A stretch of DNA of 64,000 nt from Armigeres subalbatus (lineage: Eukaryota > Arthropoda > Insecta > Diptera > Culicidae): contig NC_085141.1 in the NCBI RefSeq assembly GCF_024139115.2, positions 371,217,925 to 371,281,924 of the forward strand, written 5' to 3'. Positions within the stretch are counted from its first letter, which is position 1. Each line of letters starts with the position of its first letter. A program made the translations under genes and the position numbers. The notes below the pieces were generated by a model that made no database searches, had not been told where the DNA came from, and saw only the letters and a program-made list of their open reading frames with translations. Shown here piece after piece: positions 12,801-23,565 of this stretch.

Positions 12801-13553
12801 CTAGAATGCTCCTCAATATGCTTACACAGAAACTATAGACATTCAAATATATGCATAATGTCCGATAGTCAAGCAGCTTTAAATGCTCTGAAATCGGCCA
12901 CATGCACATCTAAAACTATTTGGGAGTGTATTCAGTCACTCCAAAAATTGTCTTGTCGTAATAAAGTCAATTTGTATTGGGTTCCTGGTCACTGCGGAAT
13001 TGATGGAAACGAAAGAGCCGATAAATTGGCAAGGCTCGGGTCATCTCAGGATTTTGTGGGACCAGAACCTTTTTGTGCTACATCCGCCTCTTCTCTTATA
13101 GCAGAGTTGAAGACTTGGGAATCTTCGAAAGTTGTAACCAACTGGAGTAGCACGTTTATTGCTAGGCAATCGAAGCGATTTATCACTCCGAACGTTTCAG
13201 TGACACGCAAAATCATAAAACTTTCTAAAAAAGATCTTTCCATGTATACCGGTCTTATAACAGGCCACTGTCCGAGCCATTATCACTTGAAGCTGTTAGG
13301 AAAACTTCAAGATGATGCTTGTCGCTTTTGTGGCATGCAGAAAGAAGACTCTGAACATTTATTATGCCAATGCCCGGCACTTTTTAATCAAAGACGTAAG
13401 TTCTTCAGCAAGGGGCTAATAGAACCCTTTGAAATCTGGAGATCAAATCCCTATGCGGTATTGCATTTCATGAGAAGTGTAGTACCGAACTGGGATAATG
13501 CTCTAAGTCATTCGATGACGATCTCTAATAATAAAAGTGATACGTCATTATGA
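9853..13553 (+). pseudogene. LOA-like endonuclease-RT-RNase H polyprotein, broken
   Basis: Domains run in order across shifting frames. The endonuclease is at 9853-10500, with LHHAKGATAVLC near the start and the SDH signature at 10485-10493. The reverse transcriptase is at about 10950-12070, with KSPGRDGI, RPISLSSIMLK, AFIDIEGAFD and the catalytic FADD at 11887-11898. A linker follows at 12070-12640. RNase H is at 12640-13080, with YTDGS, AEIQAI, SDSQAAL and PGHCGIDGNERADKLA, so all four acidic positions are kept. A C-terminal CRFCG...EHLLCQC zinc-like motif is at 13320-13380. Lesions: frame changes near 10455, 11540, 12055, 12180-12330 and 12645, plus TAA at 11797-11799 in the conserved GCPQGGVLSP stretch, a likely CAA to TAA change. 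The last 326 codons are a single intact frame. Confidence 0.85.
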
Positions 13554-13740
13554 CTCAGCTAAAATAAAAGGGGAATGTATCACAATAGATCAATGAACTG
13601 GTCTTCATCGCGGGGTGAAGATACCCAACAAGGAATAAAAAAAAAAGAAGGGATCAAATTCCCTATTTCGTGCAAACACCTACAAATGCATCCCGATATT
13701 TGCGTTATTTTTGAGGAATAAAACACAATAAATATTTCTT

Positions 13741-14037
13741 TTCACTGACCAATTTCCCGAAAAATTCGAAGCAATTATAGATTTTTTGTTTCGGCTCGTG
13801 CGCAGCGCAAACATCACATTATCGAGTTTAATTACATGTGGCGCAAAGAGAAGAAGTTGTCCTATCCGTAAGTACTTATTTATTCGTTTTTACCTCTATA
13901 ATAAGCAAGGAGTAATGAAATGAATATTTCCCACCAAAAACGGTTATACGTTGTGAAATTATTGTACGGAAACACTAATTGTGGGGAGAGAAAATAGAAA
14001 AAAAAACATGAGTTGACTGTCGTCTGCTTGGCGTATG
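13741..14037. other. spacer, nothing recognised
   Basis: AT-rich sequence between the end of the interrupted satellite and the palindrome at 14038. No repeat or coding pattern was noticed. Confidence 0.4.
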
Positions 14038-14182
14038 AGATTCAAACGTCTATTTGACGAACCTGATAGCACTCCCACGCAAACCAACACCATCAGCAGA
14101 TAGCAGAAGCTTTCACCTATGTGTTGATGGTGTTGGTTTACGTGGGAGTGCCAACAGATTCGCCAAATCGACGTTTTAATCT
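14038..14182. repeat. 145-bp imperfect palindrome
   Basis: The left arm at 14038-14107 and the right arm at 14112-14182 are reverse complements with scattered mismatches. The best-matched core is CACTCCCACGCAAACCAACA on the left against TGTTGGTTTACGTGGGAGTG on the right. The centre is AAGCTT. A transcript would fold into one long hairpin. It may be a foldback MITE or an inverted duplication; no clear target duplication was seen. Confidence 0.8.
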
Positions 14183-14215
14183 TTGTTTAAAAAATCAGAT
14201 AAGTCGTTTTGAAAA

Positions 14216-14900
14216 TTTGGTATTGATTTGGCCGAATAAGACATTTGGCCAAATAGGTCATTTGAAAAGTGAGAAATTAGGAATAAGAAGGGAGACGTCT
14301 CAATTCTCATTCCTTATTTCTCACTTCTCGCTGTAAAAGTTAGACGTCTCACTACTAACTTTTTACGGCGAGATGTGAGAAATGATTAGTGATACGTCTC
14401 ACTTCTCACTACTCACTGTGGAAAGTGAGTAGTGCGAAGTGGTAGTGAGACGTCTCACTATTCATTTCGCGCTTCTCACGTTTTACAGTGAGAAGAGAAA
14501 AATGGAGAATGAGAAGTGAGACGTCTTTCTACTCATTAATAATTTCTCACATTTCAAACGATCCTTTCTGCCAAACGACCCTTTCGGCCAAATAACCCTT
14601 TCGGCCAAATGACTCTTTCGGCCTAATGACTCTTTCGGCCTAATGGCCCTTTCGTCCAAATAACCCTTTCGGCCAAACGACTCTTTCGGCCAAATGACCC
14701 TTTCGGCAAAATTGCCCTTCCGGCCAAATGACCCTTTCGCCCTAATGACCCGTTCGGCAAAACTACCCTTTCGGCCAAATGACCTTCGACCTAATGGTCT
14801 GTTCGGCCAAATGGTATAATCTGCTAAACAACTTTCGGCCTAGTGGCATTCGGGCGAATGGCTTTCGGCCGAATAGGTTTCGGTCAAAAGACCCTTCCCC
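14216..14900. repeat. GAGACGTCTCAC and TTCGGCCAAATGACC composite repeat
   Basis: Two parts. At 14260-14560 there are alternating-strand runs of AGTGAGAAGTGAGACGTCTC, a palindromic GAGACGTCTC core flanked by purine-rich then pyrimidine-rich DNA. At 14560-14890 there are about 17 tandem copies of a 20-bp unit such as CCCTTTCGGCCAAATGA. The same motifs recur at 15970-16090, 18060-18300, 21545-22345, 29440-29960, 30480-30650 and 32345, so it is a dispersed family. Confidence 0.7.
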
Positions 14901-15547
14901 ATCAAAATTGGGCTTTCTGAGTGGGGTTATACTTCAAACAACGCATATGGGTAGCAAAGTTCAATGAGGGACCGACTGTTTACTTCGATGACATTTACTT
15001 CCAGGGTGCAGCAGCAGTAAAAAGTGTAGACAACAACCTTCCGTGCACCATGTTTACGGTACTCGTAACTGAGTGGCGATACCGGCATTTCTATCTGTGG
15101 TGTTAAGCCTGCTACTCTATGTTCTGAGATTCTCACATTTTTCACCATGAGCTCATGGAAGAATGGTAGTTGGAAATCGATAAAATGTATAGAATATCAA
15201 GTATTTCGCAAATTTATGGAAAATGGTGGTGTTGTAGAAGAAAGTAGTGATAAGGAATGAAGTATGAGGTGAAAAGATTATCTCCTGCACTTAGTTTGCA
15301 CTAATTAGTAGTCTAATAGTGATGAAATTTCGATTTTACTACCATTGAAAAAACGCCATCTCTTGCATTAATCGTTTTGACTGGTACCTTATTAATAATA
15401 TCACTATCACATGATAAACTGAACTAGATACATATTATGTTTTATGGAACGCGAAACTGAACATAAACATTGGAATGAGAATATGAGTAAATTGCATCGT
15501 TAGCTGTAAAGTGAGACTCAATTTTATTGAATACATATAATGAAATA
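14901..15547. other. spacer, nothing recognised
   Basis: Mostly AT-rich anonymous DNA. Short frames at 14921-15148 on both strands overlap and have no recognisable domain. Confidence 0.4.
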
Positions 15548-15684
15548 CAGTGGCGTAGCCAGAAAATTGGTCTGGGGGGGATAATTCCGATCATTTTTTT
15601 TTTCGGAAAAAAAATTTCGTCTAAAAATTTTGTCTCTGGGAGGGGGGGTTTATGCCCAAAACCACCCCCGTGGCTACGCCACTG
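15548..15684. mobile_element. 137-bp hAT-type MITE with perfect TIRs and TSDs
   Basis: Terminal inverted repeats CAGTGGCGTAGCCA (15548-15561) and TGGCTACGCCACTG (15671-15684) match perfectly over 14 bp. They are flanked by identical 8-bp direct repeats ATGAAATA (15540-15547 and 15685-15692). The 8-bp duplication and CAGTGG-type ends suggest a non-autonomous hAT-like element. The interior is G-run rich on one side and T-rich in the middle, with no ORF. Perfect TSDs suggest a fairly recent insertion. A one-ended relative lies at 7671. Confidence 0.92.
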
Positions 15685-15775
15685 ATGAAATAAAAATAAT
15701 GCGTCGTAATTTCATATCTTTTAAAACATAAAAAACATAATATTTATAATGAATGAAATGTGGTGTAATAAAATA

Positions 15776-15960
15776 CAGTGAACTCTCCCTAACTCGATGT
15801 TCTGTAACTCGATGAAATTCAAAGTCCCTTAAATCTAGCATACTGCGTCACCTCCGTTAGTCGATATTTCCCTTACTCGATGTTCTCTAAGTCGATGAAA
15901 TTACCCAATTCCCCTCCCTAACTCAATTTTGTCAGAATCAGTTCACATCCACGAATTATA
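15776..15960. mobile_element. pogo/Tigger-like terminal sequence
   Basis: The sequence begins TA-CAGTGAACTCTCCCTAACTC and contains four to five subterminal repeats of the form CCCTAACTCGATGTTCT or AGTCGATGAAATT. This pattern is typical of TcMar-Tigger/pogo ends. Only one end is identifiable. A comparable end with ATAATCGAGCC repeats is at 48097-48173. Confidence 0.5.
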
Positions 15961-16151
15961 CAATGTGAGGGCATTTGGCCGAATGACGTTCGTTAGGTCG
16001 AATAGATAAAAAAAACTTAGATTTCGGGTATTGAAAAGTGAGTTATAAGAAGTGAGAAGCGTACAGCGAAAAGTGAGGAATGAGACATTCATCACATCTT
16101 ATAAGAAATAAAACGTGAGAAAAGTAGGAAGTGAATTGAGAAATAAGAAGT

Positions 16152-17264
16152 AAAACGAACAGTGGGTAATGTCTGTGACATAACCGCTAAGTGGACGTAG
16201 GACTTGACTTGACCATGCCTTTAAGATACATAATATGTCCAAATTTCTCACATCAACTATTTTGGATAAATAATCGGCGTTGCATACCATTCCTTGGCAA
16301 AATCTTCTCATCAAACCGACACAGAAATCAAATCTACCTCGAACAAGAATCATAAAAAAAAATTCAGGAAGTATCTGTCCGGTCACGAAATATTAGCCTC
16401 GACAGTGGCAACCTTCCCACTGAAGGACTGCCTGTAATAAACCACAAGTTGGCTCAGCAGGGGATGTAGACTGTATCTCAGCCCTTCCACTGAAAGGCCT
16501 CCTAATCCGTGCGATAGCGACTGAAGGAGAACATTATTTTTAACTGTTAGAGCCTTGAAAAAGGCTGTTTGCTTCGGCTAAGTGCAAAAAGTAAGAAAAC
16601 GATCTTGTCAAATAACCGCGAATTTCTAGTGATGGTATAAAAAAGACTGAATGCTCTTCGAGCGAATGCACCTTATTTTGAATCTTCTCTGCTTCCCAAT
16701 TGGTGGGCCAATCAGCTAGTGTCTTGTATTCCGCTTCTTTGTCAGCCAAAGCGTCATCATCATCAACGCGTTCGAGAAGGGCTTCTTCTTTTTTACGCTT
16801 GTTGCTCGCTGCTGGCGTCTATTTCCTAACGGGACTTTTCGCTAGATACAGGCCAATAGGCCGGGCAAGCGAGCTTAGAATTGCAGTTCAGGTGGGAAGT
16901 ACGTGTTCTTTTGTGAGACAACATTGTTAGTAGTAGAAGAAAGGAAACACCCAGACATGGGATTTCGGGTGATAAGATTTAGAATTCATAACATGAGACG
17001 ATCATTCAGTCACGTTCGCCTTGTGCGCTATCAGTATCAAACAATGTTTTTCTATATATTTTTTTTATCAATGCCAAAAAATCCAACATTTGATGAAAAA
17101 TCGATTGATAGTTTATTAATGTTTGAGCTGTTATCGGTGTTTTTTTTATCCAAATAAGATTATGTGAGAGATTTGGACATCTTATGAATATTTAAAGCCA
17201 TGGTCAAGCGAAGTCCTCCGTCCACTTCGCGGTTAAATCAGAAAAATTATCCACTGTTAGTTTT
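16152..17264. mobile_element. 1.1-kb unit bounded by ~130-bp inverted repeats
   Basis: Left arm 16152-16281 and right arm 17131-17264 are inverted copies. Matching blocks include AACAGTGGGTAAT against ATTATCCACTGTT, ACCGCTAAGTGGACGTAGGA against TCCTCCGTCCACTTCGCGGT, and ATGTCCAAATTTCTCACAT against ATGTGAGAGATTTGGACAT. The interior carries a minus-strand relic, open from about 16830 to 16540, with a basic KRKKEEALLERVDDDDALAD segment and then KTLADWPTNW. I do not recognise this protein. It could be a decayed DNA transposon with long TIRs or a chance inverted duplication. Confidence 0.5.
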
Positions 17265-17399
17265 GACGCTATTTATGAAAATCACGCATAAAATTTTATC
17301 TCTAGAATATTGGATTTGGCACCCAAGTACAATTTCTATTCCGAAGGGTATTGAAAGCTTTGATATTGATCTCTATTATTGGCTCTCTGAAGAACCGTT

Positions 17400-17850
17400 T
17401 GTTTTTTGGACATACATGCTGCATCATGTGGCTTTTCTTCAGCCTGTCTCGGCTCAGCACCGATGCCGGCCGGTCTCGGCTCGACTCTGCTGCTGCTGCC
17501 GGTATCTGCTCAGCATTGCTGCTTTGTCGGGTCTGTAGGGAGGACTGCTGATGTACTGGCTAGGTTTCGGCTGATGATGGTCGCTTCGATGGTGTCGAGC
17601 CGAAAAAGCGGTCGGTGCAGACTTTATTCCCTGCTAAAAGGTGTGAGTGCTGTTCAATCGATGATGTGGTTGCTTCGCTTGTCCCGGTCAGAATGAAAGG
17701 AAAAAATCGCGTTGCGTTGCGCGTTTATGGCTTCTCGGCAGACCCAGCGGCTGCTCATTCGCTGGTGTCTGCACCAATCAGAACGTGGTAATGGAATGAT
17801 GCAAGAATTATGCGGTACCCATATTTATAGGTTCCCTTGATCTCAATGTT
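17400..17850 (-). promoter_or_regulatory. GC-rich block with possible TATA and CCAAT (minus strand)
   Basis: A locally GC-rich island in AT-rich DNA. Read on minus it has CCTATAAATATGGG near 17815-17830, and CCAATCAGAACG is present on plus near 17773-17784. A run of CAGCAG repeats (minus strand) is near 17490. No convincing coding sequence follows, so this is only a candidate orphan promoter or a relic of an unidentified element. Confidence 0.25.
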
Positions 17851-18059
17851 TTTCATTGAAAACAGTTTCATGCCTATTGAAACAAGTTTTTCGGGTCTTA
17901 TCAAGCATGGTCACAAAAGGCATACTTGAAATCTGTCGATTGAGGGGCTTACCGCAGAAATTCGTCCACTGAGACGAACACTATTAACGTTTAAAATCGT
18001 TCAACACAGCGTAACGCGGTTGATTTGAATATTTTGAAATGACACCCGGTACAGTAAAG

Positions 18060-18300
18060 AGAGACGTAAGTCCTACGTCAAAAAGTGCGAAGTGAGAATG
18101 ATAAGTGAAAAGTGCGAAGTGAGAAATCAGAAGTTTGAAATGAGAAATTTGAAGTGAGAAGTGAAAAATAAGTAGTGAAAATTGAGAAGTGAAAAGTGAG
18201 AAGTCGGAAGTAAGGAGTGAGAAGTAAGAAGTTAGAAGTGAGAAATTTGAAGTGCGAAGCTAGAAACAATTTGAGGTGAGAGGTGAGAAGTGAAAACTCA
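18060..18300. repeat. purine-rich GAAGTGAGAA repeat
   Basis: Runs of AGTGAGAAGTGAAAA-type units, about 7 to 10 bp in period, purine-rich on plus. This is a member of the family described at 14216-14560. Confidence 0.7.
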
Positions 18301-21300
18301 AGGTAACTGCTTTCCTTTCGAACCCACGACCCACGACGATATTACAAAATTATAAACACTACCTTTTTTAACTCCTGTGTTAAATCTTATTGCAATAACA
18401 GTCAACTAGAATATTTTTCAACAAAGAATATTTTACCATATTTTATATTGTTACTGTCTTCTGTTTTCCTATATTTTTTTCGATTATCTAAATCCTTATG
18501 AACTTGTGTCGAGGAAATACACATATATCAGTTTTACTGTCATCAGATATTTATTCACTCGGAATCAATTAAAGTGGTTTGCACTCTTCCATACCAACGT
18601 CAAAGGAAATCATTCTTAATTCAATCTTTGACTTCTCCCCAGCAGCGGAAAAAAAAGCACACTAAACAGTCGGTGATTACCATGCATTATGTGGTGAGAT
18701 CCACGGCGAACGTTTCGCCCACACTGCAATCATCGTGGCTTTTCATTTTTCCAACTGATACGGCGCACGATTCGATGAATGGAAGTTATTCACCTCACGA
18801 AAGCTCACAGTCAGCCTCAAAAAGACCATTGATTGAATTAGGCACCCTCGCCAAATTCAATTACCGATGGGTGGTTACGGATGATTGGACTATACTTGGA
18901 ATCGGAAGGAACTCGAGAGAGGACTTGTTCTGCCTTGTGGGAGCGAATTCCTTCGATAAATGGGTTTCCTTTTGCATCGCTTCGACGTAGCGTTCATGGG
19001 CCTATCAATTCAAGAAAGAAACAGACCTTTTAGCAACGCTTACAAATATATCTAACCGAAATTACGTTTGTTGGGAATGTTGTGTCACAAATTAGGGTTT
19101 TTGTTTTCATTTGCCATTTTTGCTGTAAAGTTTTTTATTCATCGCTTTATTCAAATAACATGTTTGAAACGGTAAGTAAGTTAATTAAAGAATGGGGATA
19201 GAATGAGCAGATTATAAGGTGGCCAACAAACGAGAGTTATGTTGAAAAATCGTTAATATTTTGTAAATCCCATACATCCCATACATCAGAACTTGCCACA
19301 TTTCACGTATTCAGATAAACTTAAAAAAAAGCTCCAACTGAATTTACTGTCAATAGCATCTTCTACCCGAATCAGTTCTGCAGCAGTACCATGTGTCAAA
19401 AAAGAAGAACTATGAATCGTTGCACTTTTCAATATGTCACCCAACATGAGCTGAGTTGGAACAGCTTCAACAATTCGGAAAACAGATCGGTGTAACCGGC
19501 CGTGTTCGATCACTATGCCACAACGAATAGACTCAGCTGCAATCTTTCCAATTTGGTTTTCTCAAAAGATGGGCTGGAATCTTAAATAGGGCAAATGGAA
19601 GCTGACAGAAGGATTTTACTGTTTCCCTGTGTCAGGACAATTTGGTTGGAGAAACGATAGACAAGACAGCATATCGGTGTCAAAAGTCACTTCTCGCTTT
19701 AGTAACCGCAAAGCATGGAGAAATAATTTCTTAATTTCTATTTTTTCTTATTTGATTGAAAATCATGAAACATAGATTTACGAGACACTTTAGACACTTT
19801 TGATTTCCAACAAGGCTTCTACAAAAATCCTGCATCAACCATTAGAAAGTTAATGTTTTATGAAATTAAAATCCCGTCGCAACAACTTCTAACCATGCTC
19901 AACTTTCTATTTGAGTTTACCCAGCTTGAATAAATCCCATTTGGACCGCTCCGCTCCCAGTGCGCCAGCGATAATGCAATTATCGTCGAGCAGTAATCAA
20001 AGTTACGTAGCTACGTGTTTATTCGCCAAGCGAGCGGCTAGATCGGCAGACGTGCGTCCGGAAGTTTTGCAATATAATTAAAAATTGTGAAACGCCGAAA
20101 AAAGCTTCTCCCCATTTTCCCGGTTAGTTTGGCGCTGGCAAATATAATCAACAACAAAAACATCAACTTTTCCAACCACCACCAGAGCACAGTTTACCAC
20201 CACCATTTACCGATTGATCCAGCACCGGAGGCAACGGCGGCCACATATGGCGACGTCGAGAATAATCCACTATCCACAAAGTCCATCATCCACATTTTGG
20301 ATTTCCGTGTTTTTTTTCTTCTTCCTTGTTTCGGAGGGTCGTCGGCCGGAAGCGGCAGGAAAAGCAAAGTTTATAATCAGCTCCCAGGCTGAGCTTCGTT
20401 CATCCAACAGCTGCACACGCCACTATGGTTACGACGGCGTCGGCGACGCATCATTTCACTACCATCATCACACTGGTGGTGCAGGAGTAACTTTTTCACT
20501 CCGAAGTGATCACGTTTCCATAATGCGCGAGGATAGCCGGGTCAGTTTAGATGAGGTTTCTTCTTTATGGAAAAAGCACTGCTGAGAGGATTATTGCGAG
20601 GCTTTCAAATACGGTTGACATAGAAGTGAACAATATTGAAAACTTTGTCCTTCGTGAAAAAAAAAACACTTTTCGAAATTCCGAACTTGCTTTGTCTATA
20701 ATTTTGACTGCATTATGACATTTTAATAATTTATTAATTAAACTGAAATGATTTCTCATAAATGGGATACTTCAGGTCACCAACTGCACAATCCGCTTAT
20801 CACCATTCATATGACAATCGTTACACATTCCTTCTGTTCTCATTCGTTGCGATGTTTTTCAACACTTTGGTTTCATGCACAGCCCACCGTAGATACCCTA
20901 TTTTTGCGGTTTCACTCTTTCTTCACTAATATCATATGTATGTGCAGCCCGTCATAAAGCAATAGTATCTATTCAAAAAAAAATATATTTCCTTCCATTT
21001 TCGATTACAGCAAGTGAATACGCCCAAACAACTGACACCGCTAATCGCTCCGCCATGAAACCCGCTTCTCAGTTGTATTCTCTTCAAAATGATACCCGAA
21101 TTGATAACGATCAAGAGAAATTATTCATTTTATTTTGAAATCAATTTAATCTCAAGCCTTCGACAAAACAGAAAAAAAAACATTTTTACGTCGATGATGC
21201 GAATGAAATTAAGAATAAGATTTTTCATAACCCTAGGACAGATTTTTTTTACTTGAATTCAGATTACTTTTTGATTTATGAAACTTCTTGTAATCTGAAG

Positions 21301-21544
21301 ATTTTTCTAGAATTCTAAGCTTTTGGAATGACAGAAATGGCCATTGGAAGAGAATTCCTGCTAGAGGAAGCATTTTCTGATAAAACTACGAAATGTATCC
21401 GACAGAATAAGCTTTCCTCTATCAGGTAAGGGTTTTGGAGGAAATCCACAAAACAATGTTTGCTTACAAAATAAGTTACGCCCAAATCACAGATCCGTCC
21501 CGGTATGTAATGTGAATCATAATGTTTAAGAATTAGGAAGTAGA
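18301..21544. other. spacer with three unassigned open frames
   Basis: Anonymous AT-rich DNA. Three frames deserve mention. 18574-18990 plus is a 138-codon frame. 19286-19580 minus is open beyond its first ATG and reads SVFRIVEAVPTQLMLGDILK and GTAAELIRVEDAIDS, which looks protein-like but matches nothing I know. 20214-20585 plus includes HYHHHTGGAG. None has visible splice or domain support, so I do not call them genes. Confidence 0.35.
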
Positions 21545-22345
21545 AAACAGAAAATTGAAAAAAGAGAAGTAAGAAATGACATTTTTATCAAAATTGAGTT
21601 GACTCTAGTAAAAACTGCTTTGGTTCTAGAGCTGTGTTGCAATATTCTGATATAGTTTGTACGATTTTTATAATAAATGTGAAAATTCAAAGAAAATTAG
21701 TAACTTTTTGAACTTCCATACAATTTGTATGAAACGGAGAAATATTGAAAAACTTTGCACTCAATTTTCCCAAAACTATATTTTTGTCACATACACCACA
21801 ATGCGTTTGACCCCCTTAAATAAGAAGTGAGAAGTGGGATGTGCCACTTTTCACTGTTAAAATTGAGAAGCGCAAAATGAGGTGTGAAAAATGAGGATTG
21901 AGAAATGAGAAGTAAGAGCTCATTTTTAACTTCTCAAATTTCACATCTCTAAGGGAGACCTTTTTGTATTTTTCTATTCACTTCTTATTTCACAGTGAGA
22001 TGTGAGGCGCCTTACTTATTACTTTTCATGTTTCACTCCTCACAATGAGAAATGAGCATAAAAATGAAAAGTAAGATGTGATACGTCTTACATCTCAGTT
22101 TTTTAAACTTATTAGTTCACACTTCCCATTGTGAAATAGAATGTGAGAAATAATAAGTGAAAAGTAAAACGTCTCATCTCCCACCCCTCATTTCTCACGT
22201 CTCACGTTTTACTTTTCACCCTACTTCTCCCACTTCTCATCTCACTTTAAAATTTTTCACAGTGAGTAGTAAGAACAGAGGATTGAAAAGACGTCTCACT
22301 ATTTCTTCTTATTTCTTACTTCTTACTTCGCAGCGAGAACAATCT
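21545..22345. repeat. purine/pyrimidine GAGAAGTGAGACGTCTCAC repeat block
   Basis: About 800 bp of alternating purine-rich and pyrimidine-rich runs (AGAAGTGAGAAGTGGG, then CTCACTTCTTATTTCAC) with scattered GACGTCTCAC palindromes. It directly abuts the RTE-like fragment at 22366. Confidence 0.65.
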
Positions 22346-22365
22346 GGGCGAACTGCGCACCCAGA

Positions 22366-23564
22366 GAAAACAATGGATCACCGATGAGACCTGGAGGAAG
22401 ATAGAGGAGCGAAGAGAAGCCAAAGCCGCGATAGAGCGATCGAAAACCAGAGGAGCCAAAGTCTTAGCCCGTCAACGATACGCGGCTCTTGAGAAGGAAG
22501 TAAAACGCTCATGTCGACGGGACAAGCGAGCGTGGGCAGACTCTCTGGCCGACGAAGGAGAGAGAGCCGCCGCAACCGGGGACATTCGCCTCCTCCACGA
22601 TATCTCACGATGCTTAAGCGGGGCGAAGATGAATGCAACGATGCCTGTGAAAGACGCGAATCAGTTATTGACCGACCCAACTGACCAGCTGAAACGCTGG
22701 TTCGAGCACTTCGAACAACTTTTTCAAGTGCCAGCCAGGCCATCACCACCTCGGCATGATCTGCCCAGGATCCGACGTATCACACGCGTCAATACCGAAG
22801 CTCCATCACTGCTAGAGATTCAAACAGCCATCCAAAGCATGAAATCTAATAAAGCCCCAGGGGTCGACCGCATATCAGCCGAGATGCTCAAAGCTGACCC
22901 CATGACATCCGCTTAACTACTGCATCGTTTATTTCGTAATATCTGGGACACCGCAACTTTCCCGGTCGACTGGATGCAAGGTATCTTAGTGAAGGTGCCC
23001 AAAAAGGGTAACCTGACTGTATGCGATAAATGGCGAGGCATTATGTTGCTGTGTACCGTTTTCAAAGTTCTGTGCAAAATTATCCTAGCCCGGATTCAGG
23101 AGAAGATCGATGCGACTCTCCGGCGGCAGCAAGCCGGATTCCGTGCCGGAGGATCCTGTGTGGACCATATTGTCACGCTCCGCATCATTCTGGAGCAGGT
23201 CAACGAATTCCAAGAGTCCCTTTACTTGGTATTCATTGACTACGAAAAAGCTTTCGACCGTCTCAATCACGAGAATATGTAGGGCGCCCTAAGACGCAAG
23301 GGAGTTCCTGAGAAAATCATCGGCCTCATCGAGGCACAGTACGAGGCCTACTCGTGTAGAGTGCTGCACAATGGGGTCTTGTCCGACCCTATCCGGGTCG
23401 TAGCTGGTGTGAGGCAAGGATGTATTTTATCACCGTTACTGTTCCTCATCGTAATCGACGAGATTCTGGTAGATGCGATTGATCGTGAACCAAACCGCGG
23501 GCTGTTATGGCAACCTATAACCATGGAGCACCTAAACGACTTCGAATTGGCGGATGATATATAA
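22366..23564 (+). pseudogene. RTE-like endonuclease-RT fragment 1, two nonsense codons
   Basis: One continuous phase covers KQWITDETWRKIEERREAK, KRSCRRDKRAWADSLADEGE, SNKAPGVDRISAEML, KVPKKGN, RQQAGFRAG, LVFIDYEKAFDRL, RQGCILSPLLF and ends in ELADDI, the second half of reverse transcriptase including both catalytic Asp motifs. The phase is broken by TAA at 22914-22916 and TAG at 23280-23282 (after HENM, where related elements have Trp). There are no frameshifts. The apurinic endonuclease is lost upstream of 22366, and everything after the LADD motif is missing because fragment 2 starts there. The clade is inferred from resemblance to RTE-type pol. Confidence 0.8.
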
Positions 23565-23565
23565 T

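Larger units (their letters stand above)
9157..13643 (+). mobile_element. LOA/Lian-like non-LTR retrotransposon, decayed
   Basis: A 4.5-kb element with a DUF4780-like ORF1, apurinic-type endonuclease, reverse transcriptase and a C-terminal RNase H, in the order typical of LOA/I-type LINEs. The QVNLHHAKGAT-type start of the endonuclease and the RNase H domain favour the LOA clade (Lian in Aedes); this is from memory of the family. It ends with an A-rich tail at 13636-13646. AAAGAAGGGAT occurs at both edges (9146-9156 and 13644-13654). That fits a target duplication, but the satellite it sits in carries this motif anyway. At least five frame disruptions and one nonsense codon make this copy inactive. 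Confidence 0.85.
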
